Assembly: GCF_003002895.1 (NCBI RefSeq)
Contig: NZ_PVTI01000012.1
Coordinates: forward strand, 1-64,000
Direction of reading: 5' to 3'
Length of the DNA: 64,000 nucleotides
From: Knoellia remsis
Lineage (GTDB): Bacteria > Actinomycetota > Actinomycetes > Actinomycetales > Dermatophilaceae
The notes under the pieces are model-generated. The model was not told where the DNA came from and did not search any database. It saw only the letters and a list, made by a program, of their open reading frames with translations. Positions 33,668 through 41,316 of the stretch are shown piece by piece (position 1 is the stretch's first letter; every line of letters starts with the position of its first letter). Both the position numbers and the translations under genes were made by a program.

Positions 33668-34219
33668 ATGTCGAACACCTCGATCCCGCAGACCGGCCAG
33701 GAGAAGGAGCGCGCGCAGGACCGCGAGCGCGCCCAGCAGGAGAAGGCCCAGGAGAAGGCGCAGGAGCGCCAGGCAGAGCAGCAGGCGGCGAACAGCCCGC
33801 TCAAGACCGACCGCGGCACGACCACCCTCGACGACACCGTCGTCGCGAAGATCGCCGGCATGGCGGCGCGTGAGGTCCCCGGCGTCTACGACATGGGCAA
33901 TGCCGTCCGTCGCGCCTTCTCGGCCATCTCGGAGCGCATCCCGAACGCCCAGACCAACGTCACCGGCGGCATCACCGTCGAGAAGGGCGAGACCCAGACC
34001 GCCATCGACGTGACCGTCGTCGTCGAGTACGGCGCGTCGATCCTCGAGGTCGGCGAGGCCATCCGCCGCAACGTCATCGAGCAGGTCGAGGGCACGACGG
34101 GCCTCGAGGTCGTCGAGGTCAACGTCAACGTCGTCGACGTGCACCTGCCGCAGGACGACCAGGGCGGCTCGTCCTCGAACACCGGCAGCACCAACCCCAC
34201 CAAGACCGAGCTTCAGTGA
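33668..34219 (+). CDS. Asp23/Gls24 family envelope stress protein, first gene of the operon
   Basis: The 183-residue protein has a highly charged, Gln/Glu/Arg-rich N-terminal coil (residues 8-40) and an Asp23 domain: RGTTTLDDTVVAKIAGMAAR, EVPGVYDMGNA, GGITVEKGETQTAIDVTVVV, GASILEVGEAIRRNVIEQVE and VVEVNVNVVDVHLP. Asp23 proteins line the inner face of the membrane, bound to AmaP, and respond to cell-wall stress. Its start is ATG 33668 after AAGGAGCATC. The 5' leader has a 7-bp hairpin (GGCCCGG 33631-33637 with CCGGGCC 33644-33650) and the CRP-type site further up. Six more genes of the same operon follow. Confidence 0.9.
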   Translation: MSNTSIPQTGQEKERAQDRERAQQEKAQEKAQERQAEQQAANSPLKTDRGTTTLDDTVVAKIAGMAAREVPGVYDMGNAVRRAFSAISERIPNAQTNVTGGITVEKGETQTAIDVTVVVEYGASILEVGEAIRRNVIEQVEGTTGLEVVEVNVNVVDVHLPQDDQGGSSSNTGSTNPTKTELQ

Positions 34220-34286
34220 CCGTCACGGTGGGGCCCGGCTCGTCCCTCCCCGACGGGCCGGCTCCCACCGGGAACAAGGAGTACCC

Positions 34287-34463
34287 ATGAAGACCACCCA
34301 CCTCGCCCTGTTCATCGGCCTCTTCCTCGGGGCCGCGCTGGCTTTTGGCAGCTTCACGCAGTTCTTCCTCGTCGTCGTCTGCGGCGCCATCGGGCTCGTC
34401 GTCGGCCTCTTCCTCGAAGGCCGCGTCTCCGTCCAGGGCCTCACCGACCGCCGGGGGCCGTGA
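34287..34463 (+). CDS. Small two-helix membrane protein of the Asp23 operon (DUF2273-like)
   Basis: The 58-residue product, MKTTHLALFIGLFLGAALAF then a polar turn and FFLVVVCGAIGLVVGLFLEG with a short charged tail, forms a membrane hairpin. It resembles the small DUF2273 proteins often encoded beside Asp23/AmaP genes. AAGGAGTACCC is a clear ribosome binding site. Its stop is 2 nt from the next ATG and overlaps an alternative GTG start (34460) of that gene. Confidence 0.7.
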   Translation: MKTTHLALFIGLFLGAALAFGSFTQFFLVVVCGAIGLVVGLFLEGRVSVQGLTDRRGP

Positions 34464-34465
34464 CG

Positions 34466-34921
34466 ATGGCCGCCACGACGACTGACGTCCGCGGCGGACC
34501 CGAGGTGACGACCCGTCACTCGGCCAGCGGCCGGGCGACCACCGGCCGCACGGCCACGGGCGAGGAGCCCACGAGCCGCGGCACGACGACCATCCCCTCG
34601 GACGTCGTCGCGAAGATCGCCGCCCAGGTCGCGTCCGAGTGCCCGCACATCGGAGCGGCCGCCGGTGGCGTCCTCGGTGTCGGCGCACGTCGGGACTTCG
34701 GTTCGCGCCCCACGGCCACCTGCGACCTCTACGGTCGCAAGGCGGTCCTGCGCCTCGACGTCGGCGTGGACTTCCCCACCCCGCTGCGTTCGACGGTGCA
34801 GACCCTGCGCGAGCAGGTCACCAGCCGCGTCGAGCACCTCACCGGTCTCGAGGTCTCTCGGGTGGACGTCGACATCTCCTGGTTGAACCCCGCGAACGAA
34901 GGACGGAGGCAGCTGCGATGA
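34466..34921 (+). CDS. Asp23/Gls24 family protein
   Basis: A 151-residue paralogue with a Thr/Gly-rich disordered start (residues 1-38) and an Asp23 domain: RGTTTIPSDVVAKIAAQVAS, a Gly/Ala-rich stretch, RPTATCDLYGRKAVLRLDVG and TGLEVSRVDVDISWL at the end. The operon has several such paralogues, presumably forming a mixed membrane-associated layer. The stop overlaps the ATG of the next gene (ATGA). Confidence 0.85.
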   Translation: MAATTTDVRGGPEVTTRHSASGRATTGRTATGEEPTSRGTTTIPSDVVAKIAAQVASECPHIGAAAGGVLGVGARRDFGSRPTATCDLYGRKAVLRLDVGVDFPTPLRSTVQTLREQVTSRVEHLTGLEVSRVDVDISWLNPANEGRRQLR

Positions 34922-35466
34922 GCTCCGAACCCCGTGGCCTGGCCCGCCGGCCGGCCCGCGCGATCCCCACGACGATCCTCGCCCTGGCGCTCCTCGCGCT
35001 CGGCGGGCTCGCCGCCTGGCTCATCGGAGCCCGGCTCGTCGACGGCGAGTGGCCACCCCAGGCCCAGGACGTCATCGACGAGGTCGCGACGACTCGACTC
35101 GACTCCACGCCGGCTCTCCTGCTGGCGATCGCGCTCGCCGTCATCGGCCTCGTGCTCCTGCTCGCCGCGTTCAAACCGGGCAAGCCGTCTCGCAGCGAGG
35201 TCCGCAGCGACGGCGTGCCCGGCGAGACCGTGGTGCCCAACCGCGACCTCGCTCGCCTCGTCCGCAGCCGGACCCGGCACGTCGAGGGCCTGCAGGACAC
35301 CACGGTTCGCGTCACCTCGCGCCGCATCGACGTCGTCGCCACGGCACTCGGTGACGACACCGACCGCGTCCGCGACGACGTGTCCACGGCGGCCGAGAAG
35401 GCCGTCGCCGACCTCCAGCCGGACCGACCGCTGCCCGCTCGCGTGCGGGTGCGGCAGACCACCTGA
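34918..35466 (+). CDS. DUF6286-type membrane protein of the Asp23 operon
   Basis: The 182-residue protein has two membrane helices (about residues 15-40, ALALLALGGLAAWLIGARLV; and 63-84, LLLAIALAVIGLVLLLAAF) and a C-terminal domain with RDLARLVRSRTRHVEGLQDT and RRIDVVATALGDDTDRVRDD, similar to the helical end of Asp23/AmaP partners. It probably anchors or organises the Asp23 proteins. ATGA overlap with the upstream gene; 17 nt to the next. Confidence 0.7.
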   Translation: MSSEPRGLARRPARAIPTTILALALLALGGLAAWLIGARLVDGEWPPQAQDVIDEVATTRLDSTPALLLAIALAVIGLVLLLAAFKPGKPSRSEVRSDGVPGETVVPNRDLARLVRSRTRHVEGLQDTTVRVTSRRIDVVATALGDDTDRVRDDVSTAAEKAVADLQPDRPLPARVRVRQTT

Positions 35467-35483
35467 ACGAAGGGAGTCTCCTC

Positions 35484-36098
35484 ATGCGCTCCATCTCCGG
35501 AAGCGGCAACCGGTTCGCGCTGGCCGTCTTCGGCCTGCTCAGCCTCGTGGCTGCGGCGTGGCTCGCGGCTCCGCGCTTCGACCTCGCGTCCCGATGGCCG
35601 GCGGGCGAGCCCGTCCTCGCCCACGGCGACACGACCCCGCAGTCGCTCGTCGACTGGCACGGCCCCTGGCTGGTCCCGGTGGCGTGTGCCGTCGTGATCG
35701 CCGCCCTCCTCGTCGGCATCACCCTGCTCCTGCGGCAGGTCCCCCGGCAGCCCGCGGCGCCGACGCTGCGCCTCACCGGCGACGACGGTGCGCTCCTCGC
35801 GAGCCTCGAGCCGTCCGTGCTCGAGCGGGCACTCGAAGAGCGCGCGAAGGGTGTCACCGGCGTCCTCGACGCCGACGTCCGCGTCGGCGGCACGTCCAGG
35901 GCCCCGTGGGTCCAGGCGTCCGCCACCCTCGACGAGGACAGTGAGACCGGCTGGGTCATCGACGAGGTGCGTCAGCGGATCGCCGACGACCTCGCGCAGA
36001 CGCTCGGCGCCGACCCGAGCCGGGTCGACCTGCTCGTCCACCTGCGCTCGCGCAAGAGCTCGGGCCGGGCGCAGCTCGAGGCGGCCCCGCGCGCATGA
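35484..36098 (+). CDS. AmaP-like alkaline shock membrane anchor
   Basis: A 204-residue protein with helices near residues 12-30 (FALAVFGLLSLVAAAWLAA) and 62-84 (PVACAVVIAALLVGITLLL) followed by a C-terminal cytoplasmic domain (LEPSVLERALEERAKGVTGV, WVIDEVRQRIADDLAQTLGA, VDLLVHLRSRK). This is the layout of AmaP, which tethers Asp23 to the membrane. Its stop overlaps the ATG of the sigma-factor gene (ATGA). Confidence 0.8.
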   Translation: MRSISGSGNRFALAVFGLLSLVAAAWLAAPRFDLASRWPAGEPVLAHGDTTPQSLVDWHGPWLVPVACAVVIAALLVGITLLLRQVPRQPAAPTLRLTGDDGALLASLEPSVLERALEERAKGVTGVLDADVRVGGTSRAPWVQASATLDEDSETGWVIDEVRQRIADDLAQTLGADPSRVDLLVHLRSRKSSGRAQLEAAPRA

Positions 36099-36718
36099 AC
36101 CCGGTCGCCGCGGCGGAGCTGCGCACTCTCGTGCTGCGTGCCCAGGACGGTGAGGTCGAGGCGTTCGAACGCCTCGTGGACCTCACCCAGGGCCGCCTGT
36201 TCCGCACGGCGTTCATGCTCCTCGGCGACCGGCAGGACGCCGAGGACACGGTCCAGGAGTCGCTGCTGCTGGCGTGGCGGAGGCTGCACATGCTGGAGAA
36301 GCCCGACGCGTTCGGCGGCTGGCTCACCCGGATCTGCGTCCGGCGCGCGACCGACCTCGGTCGCCAGCGTGCCCGGCGCGCGACCGACGTCACCGCCACC
36401 GAGGACCTCGAGAAGCTGCCGTATGCCGCGGGCGCCGCGCCCGCGGCATACGGCACCGCCGCGTCAGGCACCACGGGCGCAACGGCATACGGCACCTCCC
36501 CCGAGCACACCGCCATCGTCGATGCGCAGCTGGGCGCCCTCACCCGCGTGCTCGGGTCGATCGACCCAGACCTGCGCGCCTGCTGGGTGCTGCGGGAGAT
36601 CGACGGCCTGACCTACGACGAGATCGCCCGAACCCTGGCGATCACCGAGCCGACCGTCCGCGGCCGGCTCGCGCGAGCACGCTCGCTCATCATCCGACGC
36701 ATGGACGAATGGAGGTGA
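36095..36718 (+). CDS. ECF RNA polymerase sigma factor embedded in the Asp23 operon
   Basis: A 207-residue ECF sigma factor: sigma-2 EVEAFERLVDLTQGRLFRTA and DRQDAEDTVQESLLLAWRRL; sigma-4 DPDLRACWVLREIDGLTYDE with ARTLAITEPTVRGRLARARS. Between them is an odd 30-residue Ala/Gly/Tyr-rich linker (residues 109-138) encoded by a perfect 31-bp palindrome and a further GGCATAC motif. It is translationally coupled to AmaP and to the next gene, so it may feed back on the operon. No zinc-binding anti-sigma gene is visible; the neighbouring proteins might take that role. Confidence 0.87.
   Translation: MNPVAAAELRTLVLRAQDGEVEAFERLVDLTQGRLFRTAFMLLGDRQDAEDTVQESLLLAWRRLHMLEKPDAFGGWLTRICVRRATDLGRQRARRATDVTATEDLEKLPYAAGAAPAAYGTAASGTTGATAYGTSPEHTAIVDAQLGALTRVLGSIDPDLRACWVLREIDGLTYDEIARTLAITEPTVRGRLARARSLIIRRMDEWR
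36421..36451. repeat. 31-bp perfect palindrome inside the ECF sigma gene
   Basis: GTATGCCGCGGGCGC (36421-36435), one central C, then its exact complement GCGCCCGCGGCATAC (36437-36451). Both ends are the over-represented GTATGCC/GGCATAC motif; a third copy is at 36484-36490. It encodes the mirror-like peptide YAAGAAPAAY in the interdomain linker. Confidence 0.9.
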
Positions 36719-36723
36719 GCCCC

Positions 36724-37233
36724 ATGCCGATCGACCCCGACACCGACGCCGAGATCACGGACGAGGCCACCGAGAAGCGTTACCGAGAGCTGGTGGACAC
36801 CGTGGTCCGTCAGTGGAACGACCTCGAGGCCGCCGGCGACCGGTCGGTCCAGCTGAGCGCCGAGGTGCTCACCGGGCTCAAGGACGCCGTGCGCGCCGAC
36901 GCCCGCCACGGCCCGCAGGTGGAGATGCCGCCGACGGACGCCGGGCCGTGGACGACGTCGGAGCTCGCGCTGCGCACCCTCGTCCGTCACGCCGTCGACG
37001 CGGTTCCCGACGCGCTGTCGCTGCGGACGAGCTTCGACTACGCGGACGGCGAGGGCCGCACCCGCGGACGCCCGGACCGCATCACCTGCCGGATCTCCGC
37101 GAGCACCCGGACCCCGAACCTGCCCGCGCTGGGCGAGGCCGTGCGCACCGCCGTGGCGACGGCGTGCCAGGACGAGCTCGCCCTCGCGGCCCCGGCCATC
37201 GACGTGCACATCGAGGACCTCCATGAGCGCTGA
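36724..37233 (+). CDS. Uncharacterised soluble protein of the Asp23 operon
   Basis: The 169-residue acidic protein has no membrane segment. It reads TEKRYRELVDTVVRQWNDLE, LSAEVLTGLKDAVRADARHG, WTTSELALRTLVRHAVDAVP and ends PAIDVHIEDLHER, which resembles the strand-helix pattern at the end of Asp23 domains, so a distant member is possible. It starts 5 nt after the sigma stop, and its end overlaps the next gene by 11 bp. It could act as partner or regulator of the sigma factor; this is only inferred from position. Confidence 0.6.
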   Translation: MPIDPDTDAEITDEATEKRYRELVDTVVRQWNDLEAAGDRSVQLSAEVLTGLKDAVRADARHGPQVEMPPTDAGPWTTSELALRTLVRHAVDAVPDALSLRTSFDYADGEGRTRGRPDRITCRISASTRTPNLPALGEAVRTAVATACQDELALAAPAIDVHIEDLHER

Positions 37234-37663
37234 CGAGACGGCCGACCAGACCACCGACCGGACGGCCGCCGGGACGCCCGACACCTCGGCCGAGGTGCCC
37301 TCGCAGGTCCCCGCCGAGCCCACCCTGCAGCCGACGACGAGCGACCGTCTCGTCGGCGTCGTCACGGCCGTCCCCGGCGTCAGCGGGATCGAGCCCGGCA
37401 TCGCCACGACGGTCGGCGCCATCGACGCCCGGCTGCGTCGTTCGCCGGACCGGTATGCGCGCTACGGACTCGTCGTCGACGCGGACACGGGCACGGCCAC
37501 GGTCGAGGTCGCGCTCGACGGGACCCGACCGGTGCGCGAGGTGGTCGCGGACGTCCAGCGCGCCGTCGCCGCGGCGGTCGCCGAGGTGGGGGTGCTCGAT
37601 GAGCCACTGCGGGTGCACGTGCGCGTGCAGTCGGTCACGACGCCGGGGATCACCCACGGCTGA
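37223..37663 (+). CDS. Asp23-like protein, last gene of the operon
   Basis: A 146-residue protein with a disordered Thr/Asp-rich start (1-40) and a shortened Asp23-like domain: VGVVTAVPGVSGIEPGIATT, RYARYGLVVDADTGTATVEV, RPVREVVADVQRAVAAAVAE and LRVHVRVQSVTTPG. It overlaps the preceding gene and closes the seven-gene operon. It is convergent with the RNA methyltransferase gene, 23 bp away. Confidence 0.75.
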   Translation: MSADETADQTTDRTAAGTPDTSAEVPSQVPAEPTLQPTTSDRLVGVVTAVPGVSGIEPGIATTVGAIDARLRRSPDRYARYGLVVDADTGTATVEVALDGTRPVREVVADVQRAVAAAVAEVGVLDEPLRVHVRVQSVTTPGITHG

Positions 37664-37686
37664 CCCCCGCGTGGCGCGCCCCTGCG

Positions 37687-38337
37687 TCACACCCCTTGGT
37701 CGAAGACGTGCCGCCGGACCCAGGCATGCATGGCGATGGCCGCGGCCGCACCGGCGTTGATCGACCGGGTCGACCCGAACTGCTCGATGTGCAGGACCAC
37801 CTCGCACTCGGCGCGCATCGCCTCCGACAGTCCCGGCCCCTCCTGCCCGAACACGAGCATTGCGTCGCGCGGCAGGTCATAGGTCTCGAGCGGCCGGCTG
37901 CCGGGGAGGTTGTCGATCCCGATGAGCCGTATGCCGCGTGCGCGCGCCCACGTCGCGAGGTCGCCTGCCGTGGGGTGGTTGTGCTCGTGCTGGTAGCGGT
38001 CGGTGACCATCGCACCACGGCGGTTCCAGCGGCGACGGCCGACGATGTGGAACGCGGCGGCGCCCATGGCGTTGGCGGTCCGCACGACGGAGCCGATGTT
38101 GAAGTCGTGCTCCCAGTTCTCGATGGCGACGTGGAACGCGTGCCGGCGCGTGTCGAGGTCGGCGACGATCGCGTCGTGCCGCCAGTAGCGGTAGCGGTCG
38201 ACGACGTTGCGCCGGTCGCCTTCACGGAGCAGGTCGGGTTCAAGCCGCTCGTCATCCGGCCACGCCCCCTCCCACGGCCCGACACCGACGACGCCGTCCC
38301 CCGCACCAGTCGCGTGTCCGCCCGAGCCCTGAGTCAC
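37687..38337 (-). CDS. SpoU/TrmH-family RNA 2'-O-methyltransferase
   Basis: The 216-residue protein has the SPOUT trefoil-knot signatures: HVAIENWEHDFNIGSVVRTA (motif 1 with the catalytic Asn/Arg), LVFGQEGPGLSEAM (motif 2) and LHIEQFGSTRSINAGAAAAI (motif 3, AdoMet binding). Proteins of this family methylate ribose in tRNA or rRNA; which RNA is the target cannot be told from sequence alone. The start is followed immediately upstream by the palindromic repeat cluster 38355-38448. Confidence 0.88.
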   Translation of the reverse strand: MTQGSGGHATGAGDGVVGVGPWEGAWPDDERLEPDLLREGDRRNVVDRYRYWRHDAIVADLDTRRHAFHVAIENWEHDFNIGSVVRTANAMGAAAFHIVGRRRWNRRGAMVTDRYQHEHNHPTAGDLATWARARGIRLIGIDNLPGSRPLETYDLPRDAMLVFGQEGPGLSEAMRAECEVVLHIEQFGSTRSINAGAAAAIAMHAWVRRHVFDQGV

Positions 38338-38354
38338 GGACCCAACCTACGTGT

Positions 38355-38448
38355 GCGAACTGTGCGCAATCAGTCGTCTTTTCGAACCACTGATTGCGCA
38401 CAGTTCGCATGCTCGCTGGCGCTCGCACGCGAACTGTGCGCAATCAGT
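38355..38448. repeat. Palindromic repeat cluster, three type A units
   Basis: Direct (38355-38374), inverted (38389-38408) and direct (38429-38448) copies of GCGAACTGTGCGCAATCAGT, all exact. Units 1-2 form a 20-bp stem around 14 nt and units 2-3 a 20-bp stem around 20 nt, so alternative hairpins are possible. The cluster fills the gap between the stop of the 94-aa gene and the start of the RNA methyltransferase gene, both on the minus strand. Confidence 0.9.
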
Positions 38449-38464
38449 GGGGGGAGATGTGTGC

Positions 38465-38749
38465 CTAGTGGTTGCGGAGGGCGTCGATGAGCTCGTCCTT
38501 GGACATGGACGAGTGGCCCTCGATGCCGAGCTTCTTGGCCCGGTCGCGCAGCTCGTCGACAGTGCGGTCCTCGTAGTTCTCGGCCTCACCGCCGCGTTCG
38601 CCGACCTTCGACCGACCGGATTTCGCTGCCGCGTTGGCGATGCGGGCAGCCTTCTCCTTGCTCGCACCGTCCTCGCGCAGCTCCTCGTAGAGCTCGGGAT
38701 CCTTGACGCTCGGTCCGGGCCCGTCCTGGCCCGTCGTGTCCTTGGGCAT
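38465..38749 (-). CDS. Small Rho N-terminal/SAP-like helix-extension-helix protein (DUF7218 type)
   Basis: The 94-residue, very charged protein begins [20 protein letters not shown] and contains [14 protein letters not shown]; its last 35 residues, [20 protein letters not shown] plus [16 protein letters not shown], form a Rho N-terminal or LEM/SAP-type helical fold that often binds nucleic acid. Actinobacterial relatives are small and abundant but uncharacterised. CAGGAGGCGTC gives an excellent ribosome binding site for ATG 38749. The repeat cluster begins 16 bp after its stop. Confidence 0.75.
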   Translation of the reverse strand: MPKDTTGQDGPGPSVKDPELYEELREDGASKEKAARIANAAAKSGRSKVGERGGEAENYEDRTVDELRDRAKKLGIEGHSSMSKDELIDALRNH

Positions 38750-38879
38750 GACGCCTCCTGCAGGGGTGGAGTGCTTTGCCCTTCCACCGTGCGCCCGGCC
38801 CTTCCCGACCGCAAGGCCCCACCGCACGAAGGCGAGCCTGGGCCGCGCACCGCGCGGGACGGCATACGCTCTCTCCGTG

Positions 38880-39566
38880 ATGATGCCGATGCTCGGACCG
38901 GACTGGATGGACCCCCAGTGGCTCTTCGACCAGTACGGCAACGCGTTCTTCTGGATCTCGCTCGCGATCGTCTTCGTCGAGTGCGGCCTCTTCTTCCCGA
39001 TCCTGCCGGGTGACTCGCTGCTCTTCGCGGTCGGCATCTTCATTGCCGGGGGCGAGCTCAAGGTCAACCTCGTCGTGGCGCTGCTCGCGCTGACCGCGGC
39101 CGCATTCCTCGGCAACGTCGTCGGCTACGAGCTGGGTCGGCTGCTCGGTGCACCGCTCTATGAGCGCGACGGGCGGATCATCAAGAAGAAGTACTTCGAC
39201 CAGACCCACGAGTTCTTCGAGAAGCACGGTGCGAAGGCGCTGGTGCTCGGGCGGTTCGTGCCCATCGTGCGGACGTACATCACCGTCGTCGCGGGAGTGA
39301 GCCGTATGGAGCGGCGGCACTTCTTCGTGTGGTCCGGGGTCGGGGCGGTGCTCTGGGTGGCGCTGCTGACGCTCGCCGGCTACTTCCTCGGCAACATCAC
39401 GGTCATCAAGGACAACCTCGAGGCCGCGATCCTGCTCATCGTCGCGCTGTCGGTGCTGCCGATGGTCGTCGAGGTCATCCGGGCCAAGCGCGGGCACACG
39501 GCGGCTGAGACGGTGCTCGAGGAGACCGCCGAGGTCGCCCGCGACCTGCGCGACGACCGCCTCTGA
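38880..39566 (+). CDS. DedA-family membrane protein
   Basis: The 228-residue protein has about five membrane segments and the DedA signatures [19 protein letters not shown] and [20 protein letters not shown]. DedA proteins are linked to membrane lipid flipping (undecaprenyl phosphate or phospholipid) and proton-dependent homeostasis. Three consecutive possible starts exist (GTG 38877, ATG 38880, ATG 38883); the first ATG is used. The C-terminal tail ([20 protein letters not shown]) is acidic and cytoplasmic. Confidence 0.9.
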   Translation: MMPMLGPDWMDPQWLFDQYGNAFFWISLAIVFVECGLFFPILPGDSLLFAVGIFIAGGELKVNLVVALLALTAAAFLGNVVGYELGRLLGAPLYERDGRIIKKKYFDQTHEFFEKHGAKALVLGRFVPIVRTYITVVAGVSRMERRHFFVWSGVGAVLWVALLTLAGYFLGNITVIKDNLEAAILLIVALSVLPMVVEVIRAKRGHTAAETVLEETAEVARDLRDDRL

Positions 39567-39585
39567 GGGCCTGGAGTACGCGCAG

Positions 39586-39966
39586 TCAGTCCTTCGGCCG
39601 GGTGAGCAGGCCGATGACGACCGCCAGCCCGACACCGGCTCCGAAGATCGCGCCGAGACCGCTGAGGAAGACCGCGGGGTCGAGGAGCTCGTCGGTGTCG
39701 CCGGACGCCAGCCGGGGGACGGTGCCGATGGCGAGTCCCAGTCCCCACCCCACCGCGAGGCCGGTGAGGATGACCCAGAGACCGCGGGTCGTCTGTGCCA
39801 TGGGGGTGCGGCCGCGCAGCCGGAAGGCGAGCCCGACACCTGCGGCGAGGAGCACCAGCCCGAACACGAGCAGCGCCTGACCGGCGACGCCCTCACCGCG
39901 GAGGAACGCGCCGAGGACCGTGCCGGTCGCACCTGATGCGAGGAGCAGCCATGGCATGCCGGTCAT
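39586..39966 (-). CDS. Four-helix membrane protein of unknown function
   Basis: The 126-residue product has hydrophobic segments near residues 3-20, 28-48, 62-82 and 98-120 with short loops, and no recognised motif. It overlaps the C-terminal end of the upstream MFS gene by 74 bp in another frame, so the two are coupled or the MFS tail is abnormal. The stop is 19 bp from that of dedA on the other strand. Confidence 0.55.
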   Translation of the reverse strand: MTGMPWLLLASGATGTVLGAFLRGEGVAGQALLVFGLVLLAAGVGLAFRLRGRTPMAQTTRGLWVILTGLAVGWGLGLAIGTVPRLASGDTDELLDPAVFLSGLGAIFGAGVGLAVVIGLLTRPKD

Positions 39967-41266
39967 CGTGGCACGCTGACACGTTCTCAGTGTCGAGTTG
40001 TGGCTGCATCCCCCGGGCCCGAGTCAGCCACAATCCGACATGAGTGGAGGCAGCGGGCGTGAAGGCGCCGGCGCGGTGCAGGGCGAGGCCGGCCCACACC
40101 GCGACGAGGCACCCGAGCCCCCCGGCGACGACGAACGACACTCGCGGCCCCAGCGTCGACGCCGCCAGTCCGCCGAGTGCGAGGGCGGCCATGGTGCACG
40201 TCCGGGCCATGCCGTTGATGAAGGCCAAGGCCTTGCCCCGCTCGTGACCCGGGACGGCGCGGACGATGACGGCGAAGAGACACGCGTTGCTGACGGCGTT
40301 GGCCAGGCCGAGGGTCGCACCCCAGCCATAGAGCCACGTCACGCTGGGCGCGAGGCCCTGACCGACCTGGGCCAGCGACATGACGGCGAGACAGGTGACG
40401 ATCGCGCGCAGCCGCAGGTCGTCACGGCGCATCCAGCCCGCTGCCACCGCACCGACGAAGGCACCCGCCCCGGTCGCCGTCTGCCAGAACCCGAACTCCG
40501 ACTGCGTCGCACCGACGGCGTCGCGGGCGAGGAAGACCTCGACGGCGTTCATGCTCTCGAGCGTCACGACGAAGGGCAGCAGCGCGAGGACGAGGACCCA
40601 GACGACCCGGTGTGAGCGCACGACGGTGAGGCCCGCGCGCGGGACGAGGCTGAGCCAGCGCCTGGACCCGGCCTGTTCCGGAGTGCTCGGATGGGGCGCC
40701 GGCCGACTGTGCACGAGCACGCCGGCCGTGAGAAGCGCGAAGGTCGTCGCGGCGTCGACGAGGAACACGACCCGGTCGCCGTGCAGCTCCACGAGGACAC
40801 CACCGACGCCGGCGCCGACGGGGGACGCCACGGCGGCGAGGGCCTGCTGGATCGACACGAGCCGACCGACGTGGTCGTCGCCGACCGCCCGGCTCAGCAC
40901 CGAGCTCCACAGCGGGTTGGTGAACGCGAAGCCGGTCTGCAGCACCAGGACGAGCAGGAAGGTCTCGGCCAGCCCGTCGACGAGCGCGAGGCCCACGAGC
41001 GCCGTCACCTGAGCGCCGTGGCCGAGGCCGAAGACGAGCCGAGGGTCCCCCCGGTCGGCCACCTCCCCCGCGAGCCCCATCGTGACCACGACGGGCAGCG
41101 AGAAGCACACGAGCAGGAGCGTCACGGCATACGGCCCGGCGCCGGAGTCGTGGACCCGCAGCAACAGCGCGACCATCGCCATCGCGTCGCCCGCGATGGA
41201 GAGCCCAGCCGCGGGCACGGCGAGGCGGACGTCTCGCACACGCCATACGTGAAGCACTTCCTTCAT
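39893..41266 (-). CDS. MFS transporter under control of a divergent ArsR-type regulator
   Basis: A 457-residue transporter with about 12 helices; GLAGEVADRGDPRLVFGLGH is the loop 2-3 MFS signature and GAGVGGVLVELHGDRVVFLV lies near helix 5-6. Such MFS-3 type proteins often export drugs. The last 40 residues (ARGMQPQLDTENVSACHDDR and beyond) are polar, unusual for the family, and overlap the next gene, which suggests loss of an original stop codon. The ATG lies inside a 36-bp palindrome, so the regulator probably blocks both transcription and translation. Confidence 0.8.
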   Translation of the reverse strand: MKEVLHVWRVRDVRLAVPAAGLSIAGDAMAMVALLLRVHDSGAGPYAVTLLLVCFSLPVVVTMGLAGEVADRGDPRLVFGLGHGAQVTALVGLALVDGLAETFLLVLVLQTGFAFTNPLWSSVLSRAVGDDHVGRLVSIQQALAAVASPVGAGVGGVLVELHGDRVVFLVDAATTFALLTAGVLVHSRPAPHPSTPEQAGSRRWLSLVPRAGLTVVRSHRVVWVLVLALLPFVVTLESMNAVEVFLARDAVGATQSEFGFWQTATGAGAFVGAVAAGWMRRDDLRLRAIVTCLAVMSLAQVGQGLAPSVTWLYGWGATLGLANAVSNACLFAVIVRAVPGHERGKALAFINGMARTCTMAALALGGLAASTLGPRVSFVVAGGLGCLVAVWAGLALHRAGAFTPAASTHVGLWLTRARGMQPQLDTENVSACHDDRHAMAAPRIRCDRHGPRRVPPR

Positions 41267-41286
41267 AGTTGTGAAGGTAGTGCTTC
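41251..41286. promoter_or_regulatory. 36-bp operator palindrome across the MFS start codon
   Basis: GAAGCACT-t-CCTTCA, a 6-nt centre, then TGAAGG-t-AGTGCTTC: perfectly symmetric, including the single t on each side. It covers the start codon of the MFS gene (41264-41266) and ends 31 bp before the ArsR-type gene. Nested arms suit an ArsR dimer pair. Confidence 0.75.
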
Positions 41287-41316
41287 AGTTCTCCCTCGGT
41301 CAACTACCCTGTCCGT

